A DNA stretch of 64,000 bases, taken from contig CAZCSP010000015.1 in assembly GCA_964501275.1 (NCBI GenBank), positions 19,194 to 83,193 on the forward strand. The letters are read 5' to 3'. The notes under the pieces are model-generated. The model saw nothing but the letters and a program-made list of their open reading frames with translations, was not told the origin of the DNA and did not search any database. Shown piece by piece: positions 33,725-41,741 of this stretch. This DNA is from 55-13 sp964501275. GTDB lineage: Bacteria > Armatimonadota > Fimbriimonadia > Fimbriimonadales > Fimbriimonadaceae. How positions within the stretch are numbered: position 1 is the first letter of the stretch; the number at the start of each line of letters is the position of its first letter. The position numbers were made by a program, and so were the translations under genes.

Positions 33725-34855
33725 CTATGCCCCTCTCTTCCCTCCCCGCAACAAATTCTCATAAAACAGAAACAGATGCGCCCACCCCGAAAGGTTCCCG
33801 AACCGCTCGCGGAACCGGTGCGTGGCCTCTCGATACCGAAAGTCGGTCACGACTTTGTCCTTCCACTCCGGATGGTAGAGCCGGGTGAAGGCTTGCCAGA
33901 TATGGGTATCCAACGGCACCGCCTCGCCCCGGTCGTAGCCATAAAGCGCGATACAGTCCGCCAGCTTCGGTCCGATCCCAGGTAGGGCGCAAAGCTCCCG
34001 GTGAAGATCGGGATAGTCGGCTAGCCGCAACTCCTCCAACCAACCCTCCCCACCTCTCTCCAAGATTGCCTGCGCCGCCCGAGGAATCGTCGCCCCCCGA
34101 TACCCAAACCCTGCTTGCCTCAACTCCTGCTCGTCGATGTTGGCGATGCGGTCGATGGTTGGGAAGGCGTGCAACTCCCCTTCCTCCCCAAAGGTTGGGG
34201 AGGAAGGGGTCGGGGGATGGAGGGGTTTGAACTTGTACTCTGAATCCGAGTGGAGGAAATGCAAAGCTGGACCATACGATCCCAGCTTCCAACACATCGG
34301 AATGATTCGATGCAGATTGTTGTTCGCCGTGCAAAGAAAAGTGAAAACAGTCTCAACCAGGCTGGAGGGCCGCATGAGCCGGATGCCTTGGAGTTGGTCG
34401 ATAGCCGGTTTCAACTCTGGCCCCAATTCAAGAATTCGTGCCTCGACCCGAGAAGCATCCCGTTCCAACCGAAAAAAGCGAGCCGCCTGCTGCTTGGAGG
34501 CGTTGGAACAAACGTGGAGGGTGGAGCCTCCCCCTGCGACGAAGGAGTAGGGGGAGGGCAGGGTGGGGGGCTTGGGCCGAGCGCTTGTATCGGAAAGCTC
34601 CCCTTCCTCCATTTCACGGGCACCCAATTCTGCTGATCCTAAAGCTCCCTCGGAAATGGAGGAAGGGGTCGGGGGATGGAGGTTCGCCCCGGTTTGTTGC
34701 AGCAGACCACGACCTGGCAGGTCGTGGGACGCATGGGCAGGCTGCCCATGCCACAGCCGATACCAGTGCCCCCTATCCACCCCAACCCAACTCCCATCCG
34801 CCTCCTTCCGCCACCGAAACACCTGCCCGCTTCGCAGGCACAGGTCCAGATTCAA
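33725..34855 (-). CDS. 8-oxoguanine DNA glycosylase (OGG1 type) carrying in-frame palindrome insertions
   Basis: A bifunctional base-excision enzyme of the HhH-GPD superfamily. Family parts: LDLCLRSGQVFRWRK, VETVFTFLCTANNNLHRI, RQAGFGYRGATIPRAA, and LCALPGIGPKLADCIALYG with catalytic Lys297, then AVPLDTHIW with Asp316. Two insertions split it: residues about 36-110 and 206-228, encoded by palindromic repeats (F type 34707-34751, D type 34602-34669, another 34532-34562 and D type 34177-34209), all kept in frame. Human OGG1 has neither segment. The only usual start codon is TTG 34855, but recognisable sequence (SFELPVPDGR) continues upstream to the ligA stop, so the true start may be a rare codon near 34888. 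Confidence 0.88.
   Translation of the reverse strand: MNLDLCLRSGQVFRWRKEADGSWVGVDRGHWYRLWHGQPAHASHDLPGRGLLQQTGANLHPPTPSSISEGALGSAELGAREMEEGELSDTSARPKPPTLPSPYSFVAGGGSTLHVCSNASKQQAARFFRLERDASRVEARILELGPELKPAIDQLQGIRLMRPSSLVETVFTFLCTANNNLHRIIPMCWKLGSYGPALHFLHSDSEYKFKPLHPPTPSSPTFGEEGELHAFPTIDRIANIDEQELRQAGFGYRGATIPRAAQAILERGGEGWLEELRLADYPDLHRELCALPGIGPKLADCIALYGYDRGEAVPLDTHIWQAFTRLYHPEWKDKVVTDFRYREATHRFRERFGNLSGWAHLFLFYENLLRGGKRGA
34172..34240. repeat. D-type palindrome inside the glycosylase gene (copy 1)
   Basis: CCCCTTCCTCCCCAA (34177-34191) and TTGGGGAGGAAGGGG (34195-34209) form a perfect 15-bp stem, followed by CGGGGGATGGAGGGGTTTGA and ACTTGTA. The same flank TACAAGTTCAAACCCCT is found at 47466-47480 and 52867-52884. 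Confidence 0.85.
34526..34751. repeat. Cluster of palindromes inside the glycosylase gene
   Basis: From left: CCTCCCCCT paired with AGGGGGAGG (34532-34562); a D element with a perfect 16-bp stem CCCCTTCCTCCATTTC (34602-34617) and its complement (34654-34669); then an F element, CCACGACCTGGCAGGTCGTGG (34707-34727) and GCATGGGCAGGCTGCCCATG (34731-34751). All lie in one open frame and encode about 75 extra residues. Confidence 0.85.
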
Positions 34856-34887
34856 TCGCCCATCGGGAACGGGTAGTTCAAAGGAGT

Positions 34888-36903
34888 TCAGAGCGCACCT
34901 TCGGGCAGCATCTCCAGGAACTCATCCTCGGTCAAAACTGCCACGCCCAACTGCTCCGCCTTCGCCAGCTTCGACCCTGCGCCCGGCCCCGCGACCACAT
35001 AGTTCGTCTGCTTACTCACCGATCCCGCCGCCTTGCCGCCCATCTGCATCACCAACTCCTCCGCCGCGTCGCGCGAGAACTTCTCCAGCTTCCCGGTGAA
35101 TACAAACGTCTGCCCGGCAAAAAGGTCGCTCTTCGGTCCCTCCGGCTCCACCGGCGCTACCCCACAATCCAGCAAATCGTCGATCAGTCCCTGATTCGCT
35201 GGGTCCTGGAGCCACTCCTCGACCTCAGTCGCCGTCCGCGGCCCCACGTCCGCAATCGCCATCAACTCCTCCTGAGTCGCCCGCCGGAACCGCTCCAGAG
35301 ACCGGAACTCCTTCGCCAAATCCTTCGCCCCCCGATCCCCCACAAACCGTATCCCAAGGCCAAACAGGAATCGATCCAAAGGCCGAGTCTTGCTCACCTC
35401 GATCGCGGCTAAAAGGTTGTCGATACTTTGGTTTCCTAATTTTTCCAAATCCACCAACTGCTCTCGATGGTTCTTCAGTTTATAGATGGATGGGAGGTCG
35501 AAGAGGAGGCCCAGTTCCAGGAAACGGTCAATCAGTTTTTCACCTAGACCCTCGATATCCATCGCCCCCCGATGGACGAAGTGGCGTATCTTCGCCGATA
35601 TCTGAGCGGGGCAGTGTTTATTAGGACACCTAAGTATCACTTCCCCCGTTTTTTCTACCAGGGGGGTCTGGCATTCGGGGCATTCGGTGGGGGTCTCGGG
35701 TATGGGCAAGCCTTCGGTTCGTTTGTCCAGAACCGGACCAACTACTTCCGGGATCACATCCCCCGCCCGTTGGACAATCACGATGTCTCCCGGACGCACA
35801 TCTTTGCGGCGAAGCTCCTGGTAGTTGTGGAGGGTTGCGCGGGTGACCGTGACGCCGCCGACGAAGACCGCTTCCAAGTCGGCGACTGGGGTCACAGCCC
35901 CTGTCCGACCTACTTGGGCAAACACGGAATTCAGCTTGGTGAAAGCCTGCTCGGCGGCGAATTTATAGGCCGTCGCCCATCGCGGTCCCCGCGAAGTAAA
36001 GCCAAGCTGTTCCTGTTGGTCCAGCGAGTTCACCTTGATGACGACCCCGTCGATAGCAAACGGCAACCCGCCACGCATCGCCTGCACCTGCTCGATGAAC
36101 TCGACCAGCGCATCCACCCCTTTCACCACCCTCGGCTCGGTGCGAGCGGCGAATCCAAGTTCGCGTAGCCTCGCCAATATGCCCGATTGGGTATCCGCCA
36201 AGCGCCTCGCCCCAATCTCCACCGCCCCGGTTCCGTAGCTAAAGAAACTGAGCTTGCGCAAGGCGGTCAGACGGCTGTCCAACTGCCGCAACCCGCCCGC
36301 TGCCGCGTTGCGAGGATTGGCAAAGAGCTGCTCCCCCTTCTCCGCCTTGGCCCGATTCAGTTCGGCAAAGACGTCCTTCAGCATGATGACCTCCCCCCGA
36401 ACCTCCATCCTCCCGGGCAAAGGCTCTTGGAGGCGGAGAGGGATACCACGAATCGTCTTGGCGTTCTGGGTGACATTCTCGCCCGTCGTGCCATCGCCAC
36501 GCGTTGTCGCAATGGCCAGAATCCCATCCACATAGGTCAGGGAGATGGAGGCCCCGTCGAATTTCAGCTCGGCGAAGTACTCCACCTCCTCCTCGGTCTC
36601 CAGCCCCCGCTTCACCCGCCGGTCGAAATCCCGCAGCTCGTCATGGCCAAAGGCGTTGTCCAGCGAGAGCATGGGCTGGAGGTGGCGGTGGGACTCGAAC
36701 CCGGCGATGGGTGGCGCGCCGATCCGCTGAGTAGGGGAGTCGATGGTCTTTAGTTCAGGATGCGCTTCCTCGATCTCTTGAAGCTCCCGAAACATCCGGT
36801 CCCACTCGGAGTCGCTGATCTCGGGGGAGTCGAGCACATAGTATCGGTAGTTGTGATACTCAAGGGCTTGGCGCAGTTCGGCGGCGCGGGCGGCAGGATC
36901 CAT
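34888..36903 (-). CDS. ligA: NAD-dependent DNA ligase
   Basis: A full-length (671-residue) LigA sealing nicks in replication and repair. The Ia and adenylation domains have YFAELKFDGASISLTY with the AMP-accepting Lys114. The OB fold (RATLHNYQEL) is followed by a Cys4 zinc finger (CPECQTPL then CPNKHCPAQI), helix-hairpin-helix repeats (MDIEGLGEKL, LFGLGIRFVGDRGAK) and a C-terminal BRCT domain (AGQTFVFTGKLEKFSRDAAEELV). The glycosylase lies directly downstream, giving a repair operon. Confidence 0.97.
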   Translation of the reverse strand: MDPAARAAELRQALEYHNYRYYVLDSPEISDSEWDRMFRELQEIEEAHPELKTIDSPTQRIGAPPIAGFESHRHLQPMLSLDNAFGHDELRDFDRRVKRGLETEEEVEYFAELKFDGASISLTYVDGILAIATTRGDGTTGENVTQNAKTIRGIPLRLQEPLPGRMEVRGEVIMLKDVFAELNRAKAEKGEQLFANPRNAAAGGLRQLDSRLTALRKLSFFSYGTGAVEIGARRLADTQSGILARLRELGFAARTEPRVVKGVDALVEFIEQVQAMRGGLPFAIDGVVIKVNSLDQQEQLGFTSRGPRWATAYKFAAEQAFTKLNSVFAQVGRTGAVTPVADLEAVFVGGVTVTRATLHNYQELRRKDVRPGDIVIVQRAGDVIPEVVGPVLDKRTEGLPIPETPTECPECQTPLVEKTGEVILRCPNKHCPAQISAKIRHFVHRGAMDIEGLGEKLIDRFLELGLLFDLPSIYKLKNHREQLVDLEKLGNQSIDNLLAAIEVSKTRPLDRFLFGLGIRFVGDRGAKDLAKEFRSLERFRRATQEELMAIADVGPRTATEVEEWLQDPANQGLIDDLLDCGVAPVEPEGPKSDLFAGQTFVFTGKLEKFSRDAAEELVMQMGGKAAGSVSKQTNYVVAGPGAGSKLAKAEQLGVAVLTEDEFLEMLPEGAL

Positions 36904-36924
36904 CGGTTGGAAGGATACCGCTGG

Positions 36925-37308
36925 CTACCAGATGGTGTGGACGGGGTACAAGCGAAAGGTTCGATCCGCCGAGACGATGTGTAGCTGGTGAGCAATCGCC
37001 TGGCAAATCAGCATCCGATCAAATGGGTCTCTGTGGTGGGGAGGGAGCGACTCCAGTTCGTATGCGGCCAGGTCATCAAAGGGAAGCGGCTGGAGATTGT
37101 AGACGGCGGAAAGGTTTGCGATAAAGGTGGGAGTATCTGGCTGAAGACTCAATCCGCCTTTGGATGCTTTGAGCCCGATCTCGGCAATACTGATCGGGCT
37201 GTAGTAGAGATTGGCAGCATTCTGGATAGCCCCAAGCGCCTTCGCGGAAAGGGCTCGACTGCCAAGACCAAGCCATATAAGGACGTTGGCGTCAAGAAGC
37301 AGGTTCAT
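36925..37308 (-). CDS. vapC: PIN-domain toxin, VapC-like
   Basis: A 127-residue PIN ribonuclease. Acidic metal ligands: Asp in LLLDANVLIW, Glu in ISIAEIGLKA, Asp in RDPFDRMLICQAI and Asp in VSADRTF. Such toxins cut tRNA or rRNA when the antitoxin is degraded. It overlaps the antitoxin gene by 17 bases, the usual toxin-antitoxin arrangement. Confidence 0.92.
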   Translation of the reverse strand: MNLLLDANVLIWLGLGSRALSAKALGAIQNAANLYYSPISIAEIGLKASKGGLSLQPDTPTFIANLSAVYNLQPLPFDDLAAYELESLPPHHRDPFDRMLICQAIAHQLHIVSADRTFRLYPVHTIW

Positions 37309-37588
37309 CTAGCCACTTCCAATCCTCATCGACCTCCTTCATCATCTCATCCAACTCCTCCTCCGTCATTGGATCCCAGGCGTCGGGAGCTTCGTAGAGG
37401 ACCATGTGTTTGAGCAGGCCAGGTGGGGGCCTCTTGGGAATAGGCTTTTCTGCTTCCGTGCCATAGGGCGCACGCAGCTCGGCCACAACCAGGTTCCGGT
37501 TGCAGATCAGCACCGTCTCTCCCGCCTCTACCCGCTTCAGGAGCTTGGAGAGGTTGGTCTTGGCCTCGTGAACGTTCACCCGGATCAT
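37292..37588 (-). CDS. Phd/YefM-like antitoxin
   Basis: A 98-residue antitoxin. The N-terminus (MIRVNVHEAKTNLSKLLKRVEAGETVLICNRNLVVAELRA) is the Phd/YefM DNA-binding fold; the acidic tail (MTEEELDEMMKEVDEDW) should wrap the VapC toxin. First gene of the pair, so it represses its own promoter (TATAAT at 37599-37604). Confidence 0.92.
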   Translation of the reverse strand: MIRVNVHEAKTNLSKLLKRVEAGETVLICNRNLVVAELRAPYGTEAEKPIPKRPPPGLLKHMVLYEAPDAWDPMTEEELDEMMKEVDEDWKWLDEPAS

Positions 37589-37598
37589 CTTAGTTTAT

Positions 37599-37604
37599 AT
37601 TATA
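37599..37604 (-). promoter_or_regulatory. -10 box TATAAT of the vapBC-type operon
   Basis: TATAAT on the minus strand, ten bases before the antitoxin ATG, in an AT-rich patch (37587-37612). Confidence 0.6.
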
Positions 37605-37627
37605 GCTAAGTAGTGGACTAAGTTTAG

Positions 37628-37730
37628 GGGAAGGCGTTGGGGGCAAGGTGTTGGGTTTGGGGGGATCGGACCTATCTGGCGAATAGGGGACGGCTCAACC
37701 TAGAACCTAAAACCGAGGAACCGTCCCCCT
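37628..37730. repeat. A/B-type repeat
   Basis: GGGGAAGGCGTTGGGGGCAA and GTGTTGGGTTTGGGGGGATC, the B motif CGGACCTATCTGGCGAATAG, then CTAGAACCTAAAACCGAGG and CCGTCCCC facing GGGGACGG. Imperfect hairpin after the bifunctional nuclease gene. Confidence 0.7.
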
Positions 37731-38227
37731 CAATCCTCCATGCCCGCTTCCAAAATCCCATCCGCCACAAAAATCGGCGCGTCGAACCGGACGGCGAGGG
37801 CGATGGCATCCGACGGGCGGGCGTCGATCTCCATTTCCTCCTTGTTGGTGCGGATATAGAGCTTGGCGTAGTACACCGTGTTCCAGAGGTCGTCGATCAC
37901 TACCCGGTCCAGATTGGTGTCCATCCGATCCAGCACCGCTTTCACCAGGTCGTGGGTCATGGGACGGTCGGGGCGGGTGCCTTCCAAGGGAAGGCTGATG
38001 GCCTGGGCTTCATAGGGGCCGATCAGGATCGGCAATTTGCGCTCTCCATCGGAGAGCAATACGAACCGGGAGATCGAGCCGTTGCTTTCGGCGGCAAAGA
38101 CGCCGTCGATCTGCACCTCGACCAACTCCCCTAACGCGCTCGTGTCGCGCGGAACTCCGTTGCCGTCATAGGGAAAGAATGGCGGCGGTTCCTCAAAGTT
38201 TTCCGATCCGTCGTTTTCCTCTGGCAT
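37730..38227 (-). CDS. Bifunctional nuclease family protein (DUF151)
   Basis: A 165-residue protein of the BFN/DUF151 family, first described as a DNase/RNase in plants and common in Actinobacteria and Armatimonadota. Motifs: VEVQIDGVFAAESNGS, LPILIGPYEAQAISLPLEG, RPMTHDLVKAVLDRMDTNLDRVVIDDL and MEIDARPSDAIALAVRFDAPIFV, the conserved R-P-S-D-A block. An acidic N-terminal extension of about 25 residues precedes it. Leaderless start predicted. Confidence 0.92.
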   Translation of the reverse strand: MPEENDGSENFEEPPPFFPYDGNGVPRDTSALGELVEVQIDGVFAAESNGSISRFVLLSDGERKLPILIGPYEAQAISLPLEGTRPDRPMTHDLVKAVLDRMDTNLDRVVIDDLWNTVYYAKLYIRTNKEEMEIDARPSDAIALAVRFDAPIFVADGILEAGMED

Positions 38228-38233
38228 GGAATG

Positions 38234-38239
38234 ACATTA
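38234..38239 (-). promoter_or_regulatory. -10-like box TAATGT, leaderless start
   Basis: TAATGT on the minus strand ends six bases before the ATG at 38227. Confidence 0.4.
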
Positions 38240-38331
38240 CCTTGTTGGGGGGCGAAATGGCGTGAAGGCGTTGGGTCTTGGGCGGTGAGGCTTTGGGAAG
38301 CGCAGATGTTCTGACTACAAGCACGCAAAAC

Positions 38332-38420
38332 CTCCATCCCCCAACCCCTTCCTCCATTTCCGTCTCCATTTGCAGTCTGCAAAGTTTGTTGCCGCGAAAT
38401 GGAGGAAGGGGAGCTTTTTT
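38332..38420. repeat. D-type palindrome at the rho 3' end
   Basis: A perfect 16-bp stem: CCCCTTCCTCCATTTC (38345-38360) and GAAATGGAGGAAGGGG (38396-38411), next to a T-run in which the rho stop codon lies. Could form the end of the rho transcript. An A-type fragment (GGCGTTGGGTCTTGGGCGG) lies at 38268-38286. Confidence 0.8.
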
Positions 38421-39804
38421 ATACAGTTGCTCTGACTTTTTGAACGACGCTCTCTAGGAAGACGTCGTTAGTGGGCGTTCTCTTAAGCAACTTGATGAGG
38501 CCTTCAGTGGCGTCGATGCTGTTCTGCTCTTTGGCCATCAGGCGGCGAAGCTGAACGATGCCTTCCATCTGATCCTTGGTGAAGAGCAATTCCTCGTGTC
38601 GCGTGGAGCTTCGGCGGATGTCGATGGCGGGCCAGATGCGGCGCTCGGAGAGTTCGCGGTCCAGTACGATTTCGCTGTTGCCGGTTCCCTTGAGTTCCTC
38701 AAAGATCGACTCGTCCATCTTGGAACCCGTATCCACCAGGACCGAAGCGATGATCGTCAGCGATCCGCCTTCCTCGATGTTTCGCGCCGCGCCAAAGAAT
38801 CGGCGGGGGCGGTAGAGGGCGCTGGGATCCAAGCCACCTGTCAGCGTTCTTCCACTGGGGTTGATCGTCAGGTTGCTGGCACGGGAAAGTCGGGTAAGCG
38901 AGTCGAGAACGATGACCACGTCCCGCCCGGTTTCCACCAGCCGCTTGGCCTGTTCTAGACAAAGCTCGGCAACCCGCATGTGGTTCTCGGCGGGCTCGTC
39001 GAAGGTGGAGGAGATGACCTGGCCGCGCACAGACCGGCGCATATCGGTGACCTCTTCCGGCCGCTCGTCTACGAGCAGGACCATCAGATAGACCTCGGGA
39101 TGGTTGGAGCTGATCGCGTTGGCGATCGTCTTCATCATCGTGGTCTTACCGGCCTTGGGCGGCGAGACGATGAGGCCGCGCTGGCCTTTACCAATGGGGG
39201 AGATGAGGTCCACGATTCGGGCCGGGATGTTCTCCATCACGGTCTCCATGCGGAGCTTCTCATCCGGGAAAAGCGGGGTCAATTCGTCGAAATTCTTGCG
39301 GCGCTGCATCTCGGCAGAGCCAGTGGCGAAGCCGTTTACGCTCTCAACCCGCAGCATCCCGCGATACTTCTCGCCCTCTTTCGGCAGGCGCACTTGGCCA
39401 AAAACCATGTCGCCGCCGCGCAGGCCAAAGCGCTTGACCTGGGACTGGCTGACATAGACGTCTTCGTTGGACGGCTGATAGTTGTCGCGTCGAAGGAAGC
39501 CCCAGCCGTCGTTGAGGATCTCCAGAATGCCGCGGGCGTAGACGGCCTCAAACTCGGCGTTCTTGATCTCCAGCAGCTTCTCGATGAGTTCGTGCCGCAG
39601 GTGGGTCTTGGGGTCCAGTTTGGCGGCCTTGGCGGCTTTGAGAAGCTCAGCCGGCGTCATCTGGTCAAAGTGGTTATAGTCGATTTCGGGCAGATTTTCG
39701 AGATCGGATTGGAGATCGGCCTTTGGCAAGCCTTCTCGGCTACGGCCTCTGCCGCGGCGCTGACCGCCGCCGTCATTCTTACGTGGACGAAACTGATGCG
39801 TCAT
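38419..39804 (-). CDS. rho: Transcription termination factor Rho
   Basis: A 461-residue RNA-dependent helicase. A basic Arg/Gly-rich head (about 25 residues) precedes the Rho N-terminal helical domain, then the cold-shock-like RNA-binding domain (EILNDGWGFLRRDNYQPSNEDVYVS). The motor domain has Walker A SPPKAGKTTMM, LLVDERPEEVTDM, Walker B VVIVLDSLTRLSRA and the Q/R loops (GSLTIIASVLVDTGSKMD). GGAG lies before the ATG. Together with the scarcity of U-tract terminators here, Rho probably ends many transcripts. Confidence 0.97.
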   Translation of the reverse strand: MTHQFRPRKNDGGGQRRGRGRSREGLPKADLQSDLENLPEIDYNHFDQMTPAELLKAAKAAKLDPKTHLRHELIEKLLEIKNAEFEAVYARGILEILNDGWGFLRRDNYQPSNEDVYVSQSQVKRFGLRGGDMVFGQVRLPKEGEKYRGMLRVESVNGFATGSAEMQRRKNFDELTPLFPDEKLRMETVMENIPARIVDLISPIGKGQRGLIVSPPKAGKTTMMKTIANAISSNHPEVYLMVLLVDERPEEVTDMRRSVRGQVISSTFDEPAENHMRVAELCLEQAKRLVETGRDVVIVLDSLTRLSRASNLTINPSGRTLTGGLDPSALYRPRRFFGAARNIEEGGSLTIIASVLVDTGSKMDESIFEELKGTGNSEIVLDRELSERRIWPAIDIRRSSTRHEELLFTKDQMEGIVQLRRLMAKEQNSIDATEGLIKLLKRTPTNDVFLESVVQKVRATV

Positions 39805-39867
39805 GTGGCTCCTGAATCAGAATTCAGACAAATTGGGATAGCGTGTGCAAGTCGATTCGCAAGGGAA

Positions 39868-40392
39868 TCAATCTTCGTGGAGGATGGCGATGTACGGCAG
39901 GTTTCGGAACCTTTCTCCGTAATCTAACCCATATCCTACCACAAATTCATTCGGAATCTCAAAGCCAACGTATTCGACCTGGGTCTTATGCTTGCGCGCC
40001 TCCGGTTTGGAGAGCAGCGCAACCACCTTCAGCGACTTTGGCTTCCGGGTCCCGAGCAGCTCTCGTAGGTGCGCGAGGGTCGTACCGGTGTCTACGATGT
40101 CTTCAACGATTAAGACGTCGCGCCCCTCGATATTGGTGTCAAGGTCTTTGCGAATTTGCACCACTCCGCTGGAAGATTTCTCGGAGCCGTAGCTGCTGAC
40201 CTGGACGAAGTCGATGGTCGTGATGTCGGCGAGGAGTCGGCTGAGGTCGGAAAGGAAGTGGAGGGAGCCCTTGAGAACGCCCAGAAGCAGGATCTCCGAA
40301 TCGCCGTAGTCGGTGCGGATTTGGGTGGCCAGTTCTTGGACTTTGGCTTGGATGGCTTCTTGGGTGAGAAGGGGTTGAAGGCGTTCGGGCAT
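39868..40392 (-). CDS. hpt: Hypoxanthine phosphoribosyltransferase
   Basis: A 174-residue purine salvage enzyme converting hypoxanthine or guanine with PRPP. The PRPP loop is VLIVEDIVDTGTTLAHL, the pyrophosphate loop GVLKGSLHFLSDLSR, and the purine site is near YVGFEIPNEFVVGYGLDYGERFRNLPYI. Typical HPT length. Often linked to tilS and ftsH, not here. Confidence 0.95.
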   Translation of the reverse strand: MPERLQPLLTQEAIQAKVQELATQIRTDYGDSEILLLGVLKGSLHFLSDLSRLLADITTIDFVQVSSYGSEKSSSGVVQIRKDLDTNIEGRDVLIVEDIVDTGTTLAHLRELLGTRKPKSLKVVALLSKPEARKHKTQVEYVGFEIPNEFVVGYGLDYGERFRNLPYIAILHED

Positions 40393-40454
40393 AGGACCTC
40401 AAGAGCGTACCCATAGGGGCTGCACTTCACCATCACGACGCCTAGCAAAAGGCG

Positions 40455-40742
40455 TCAGATGCCATTTCTAGACTCAAAGCGTTCGTATAACTCCTCCGCT
40501 GGGATCGTTCGCCCCGCCTTCACGTCGTCCAATCCCTCTTGCACAGCAGCGATAAACCTCTTCTTCTCCAGCTCTGACACGAGTGCCTGATACTCCACTG
40601 CATCCATCACCACCACCTCCGCCAACCCATTCACGGTCAGCAACATAGGGCGACGGGTTTCCTTTGCATGGGTGATCATTTTCTTGGCGTTCCTTTGGAA
40701 TTCGGACAGGCTGTAGACTTCGCGGGCGTCGATGGGCTTCAT
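40455..40742 (-). CDS. Orphan Phd/YefM-type antitoxin
   Basis: A protein of about 95 residues from ATG 40742 (KPIDAREVYSLSEFQRNAKKM). VNGLAEVVVMDAVEYQALVSEL is the Phd/YefM beta-hairpin and helix; the C-terminal part (GLDDVKAGRTIPAEELYERF) resembles RelB-type toxin-binding tails. An upstream ATG at 40781 in an AT-rich patch would add 13 residues. No toxin gene follows, so the partner is lost or encoded elsewhere. Confidence 0.8.
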   Translation of the reverse strand: MKPIDAREVYSLSEFQRNAKKMITHAKETRRPMLLTVNGLAEVVVMDAVEYQALVSELEKKRFIAAVQEGLDDVKAGRTIPAEELYERFESRNGI

Positions 40743-40870
40743 GATATTTACATGATATTCCATGTTTACATAATTTTTCATATATTCTCAAGGCGTGCAA
40801 GCTGAAGTCTCAGCCAAGTGGATCAATTCATGATTCCTTCAAACTCTGAAGGCAAGCTAAAAGTGCCAGA

Positions 40871-41578
40871 TTATTGGCGAAAAAGAATATCCTCGTGAGT
40901 GCGGGGAAGTAGATCAAACCGCAAAGTCCACATATTGGTGAAGTGCTTACCGGCATGAGGATCTCGATACTGGCCGTAGAGTGCTCGATAACCAGGTCCT
41001 CTTGAGCCTATGACCGCGGTTTCAGACTTATTTCCAAACTTATCTTGTATTTGAGCGGTATAGCTTCGAATAGTTGCGGGGGAAAGCCCCTCTACTTTTA
41101 CGCCAGCAACCCAACGCCAATATGGCAGGCGTTCATTGTCATTTGGGTTTGGTTCGTCGGACTTATTTCGCACCTGATGCCACTCCTTACCGTTTACGCC
41201 AACAACGGCTAAGGCCTCTTCAATGCCCACATCCTTCCCAAACAGCAGCTCAAGTCTCTCAATCTTAAAGGGGGGCGCATCCCAACGATGTCCCGTTGAG
41301 ACAATAGCCTCTACCCCCATCCGGGTGAGGCTAGCCGGTAGTTGGCTCTTCTTGTACACTTGGTGCGCACCGCCTGGAAAAGCAGATGGCCCCCAACTTT
41401 CCACATGTTCACCTTTGGTTCCCAATATGCCGTGGAGTACAGAGCTGTCTTTGCCCATGACTTTGACCAAGGTTAGAGCAGAACCTCTTGTGGTACTCGA
41501 ACTTTGAGTTCTAACTGGATCAATACCTACATTTCTGGGGCTGAGAGTGATTAGCGCAATTACGGCGGTAAGAAGCAT
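40871..41578 (-). CDS. Secreted protein of unknown function
   Basis: A 235-residue protein with a short hydrophobic signal (LLTAVIALITLSPRNVG). The mature part includes HRWDAPPFKIERLELLFGKD, GYRALYGQYRDPHAGKHF and MWTLRFDLLPRTHED. I recognise no family. GAGG precedes the ATG. It stands alone between the antitoxin and the PLP enzyme. Confidence 0.65.
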   Translation of the reverse strand: MLLTAVIALITLSPRNVGIDPVRTQSSSTTRGSALTLVKVMGKDSSVLHGILGTKGEHVESWGPSAFPGGAHQVYKKSQLPASLTRMGVEAIVSTGHRWDAPPFKIERLELLFGKDVGIEEALAVVGVNGKEWHQVRNKSDEPNPNDNERLPYWRWVAGVKVEGLSPATIRSYTAQIQDKFGNKSETAVIGSRGPGYRALYGQYRDPHAGKHFTNMWTLRFDLLPRTHEDILFRQ

Positions 41579-41741
41579 CTTTTACCTCAACTGCAATCTT
41601 ACCACGAACCATTGACAATCGGCTCAGTCACTGTGATGTCATACCACTCTCCAAGGACCGTCACTGCATGGGAATTGACGTGAATGCCCATGAAAACGTG
41701 CGTGTGAGGCGGCTCCGATCTGCCAAACTATCCGCCTAGAA

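Noticed and set aside
36680..36710. tRNA T-arm-like GGGTTCGAGTCCC on the minus strand
   Set aside because: Lies inside ligA coding sequence with no matching D-arm, anticodon or acceptor stem. No tRNA or rRNA gene was found in the window.
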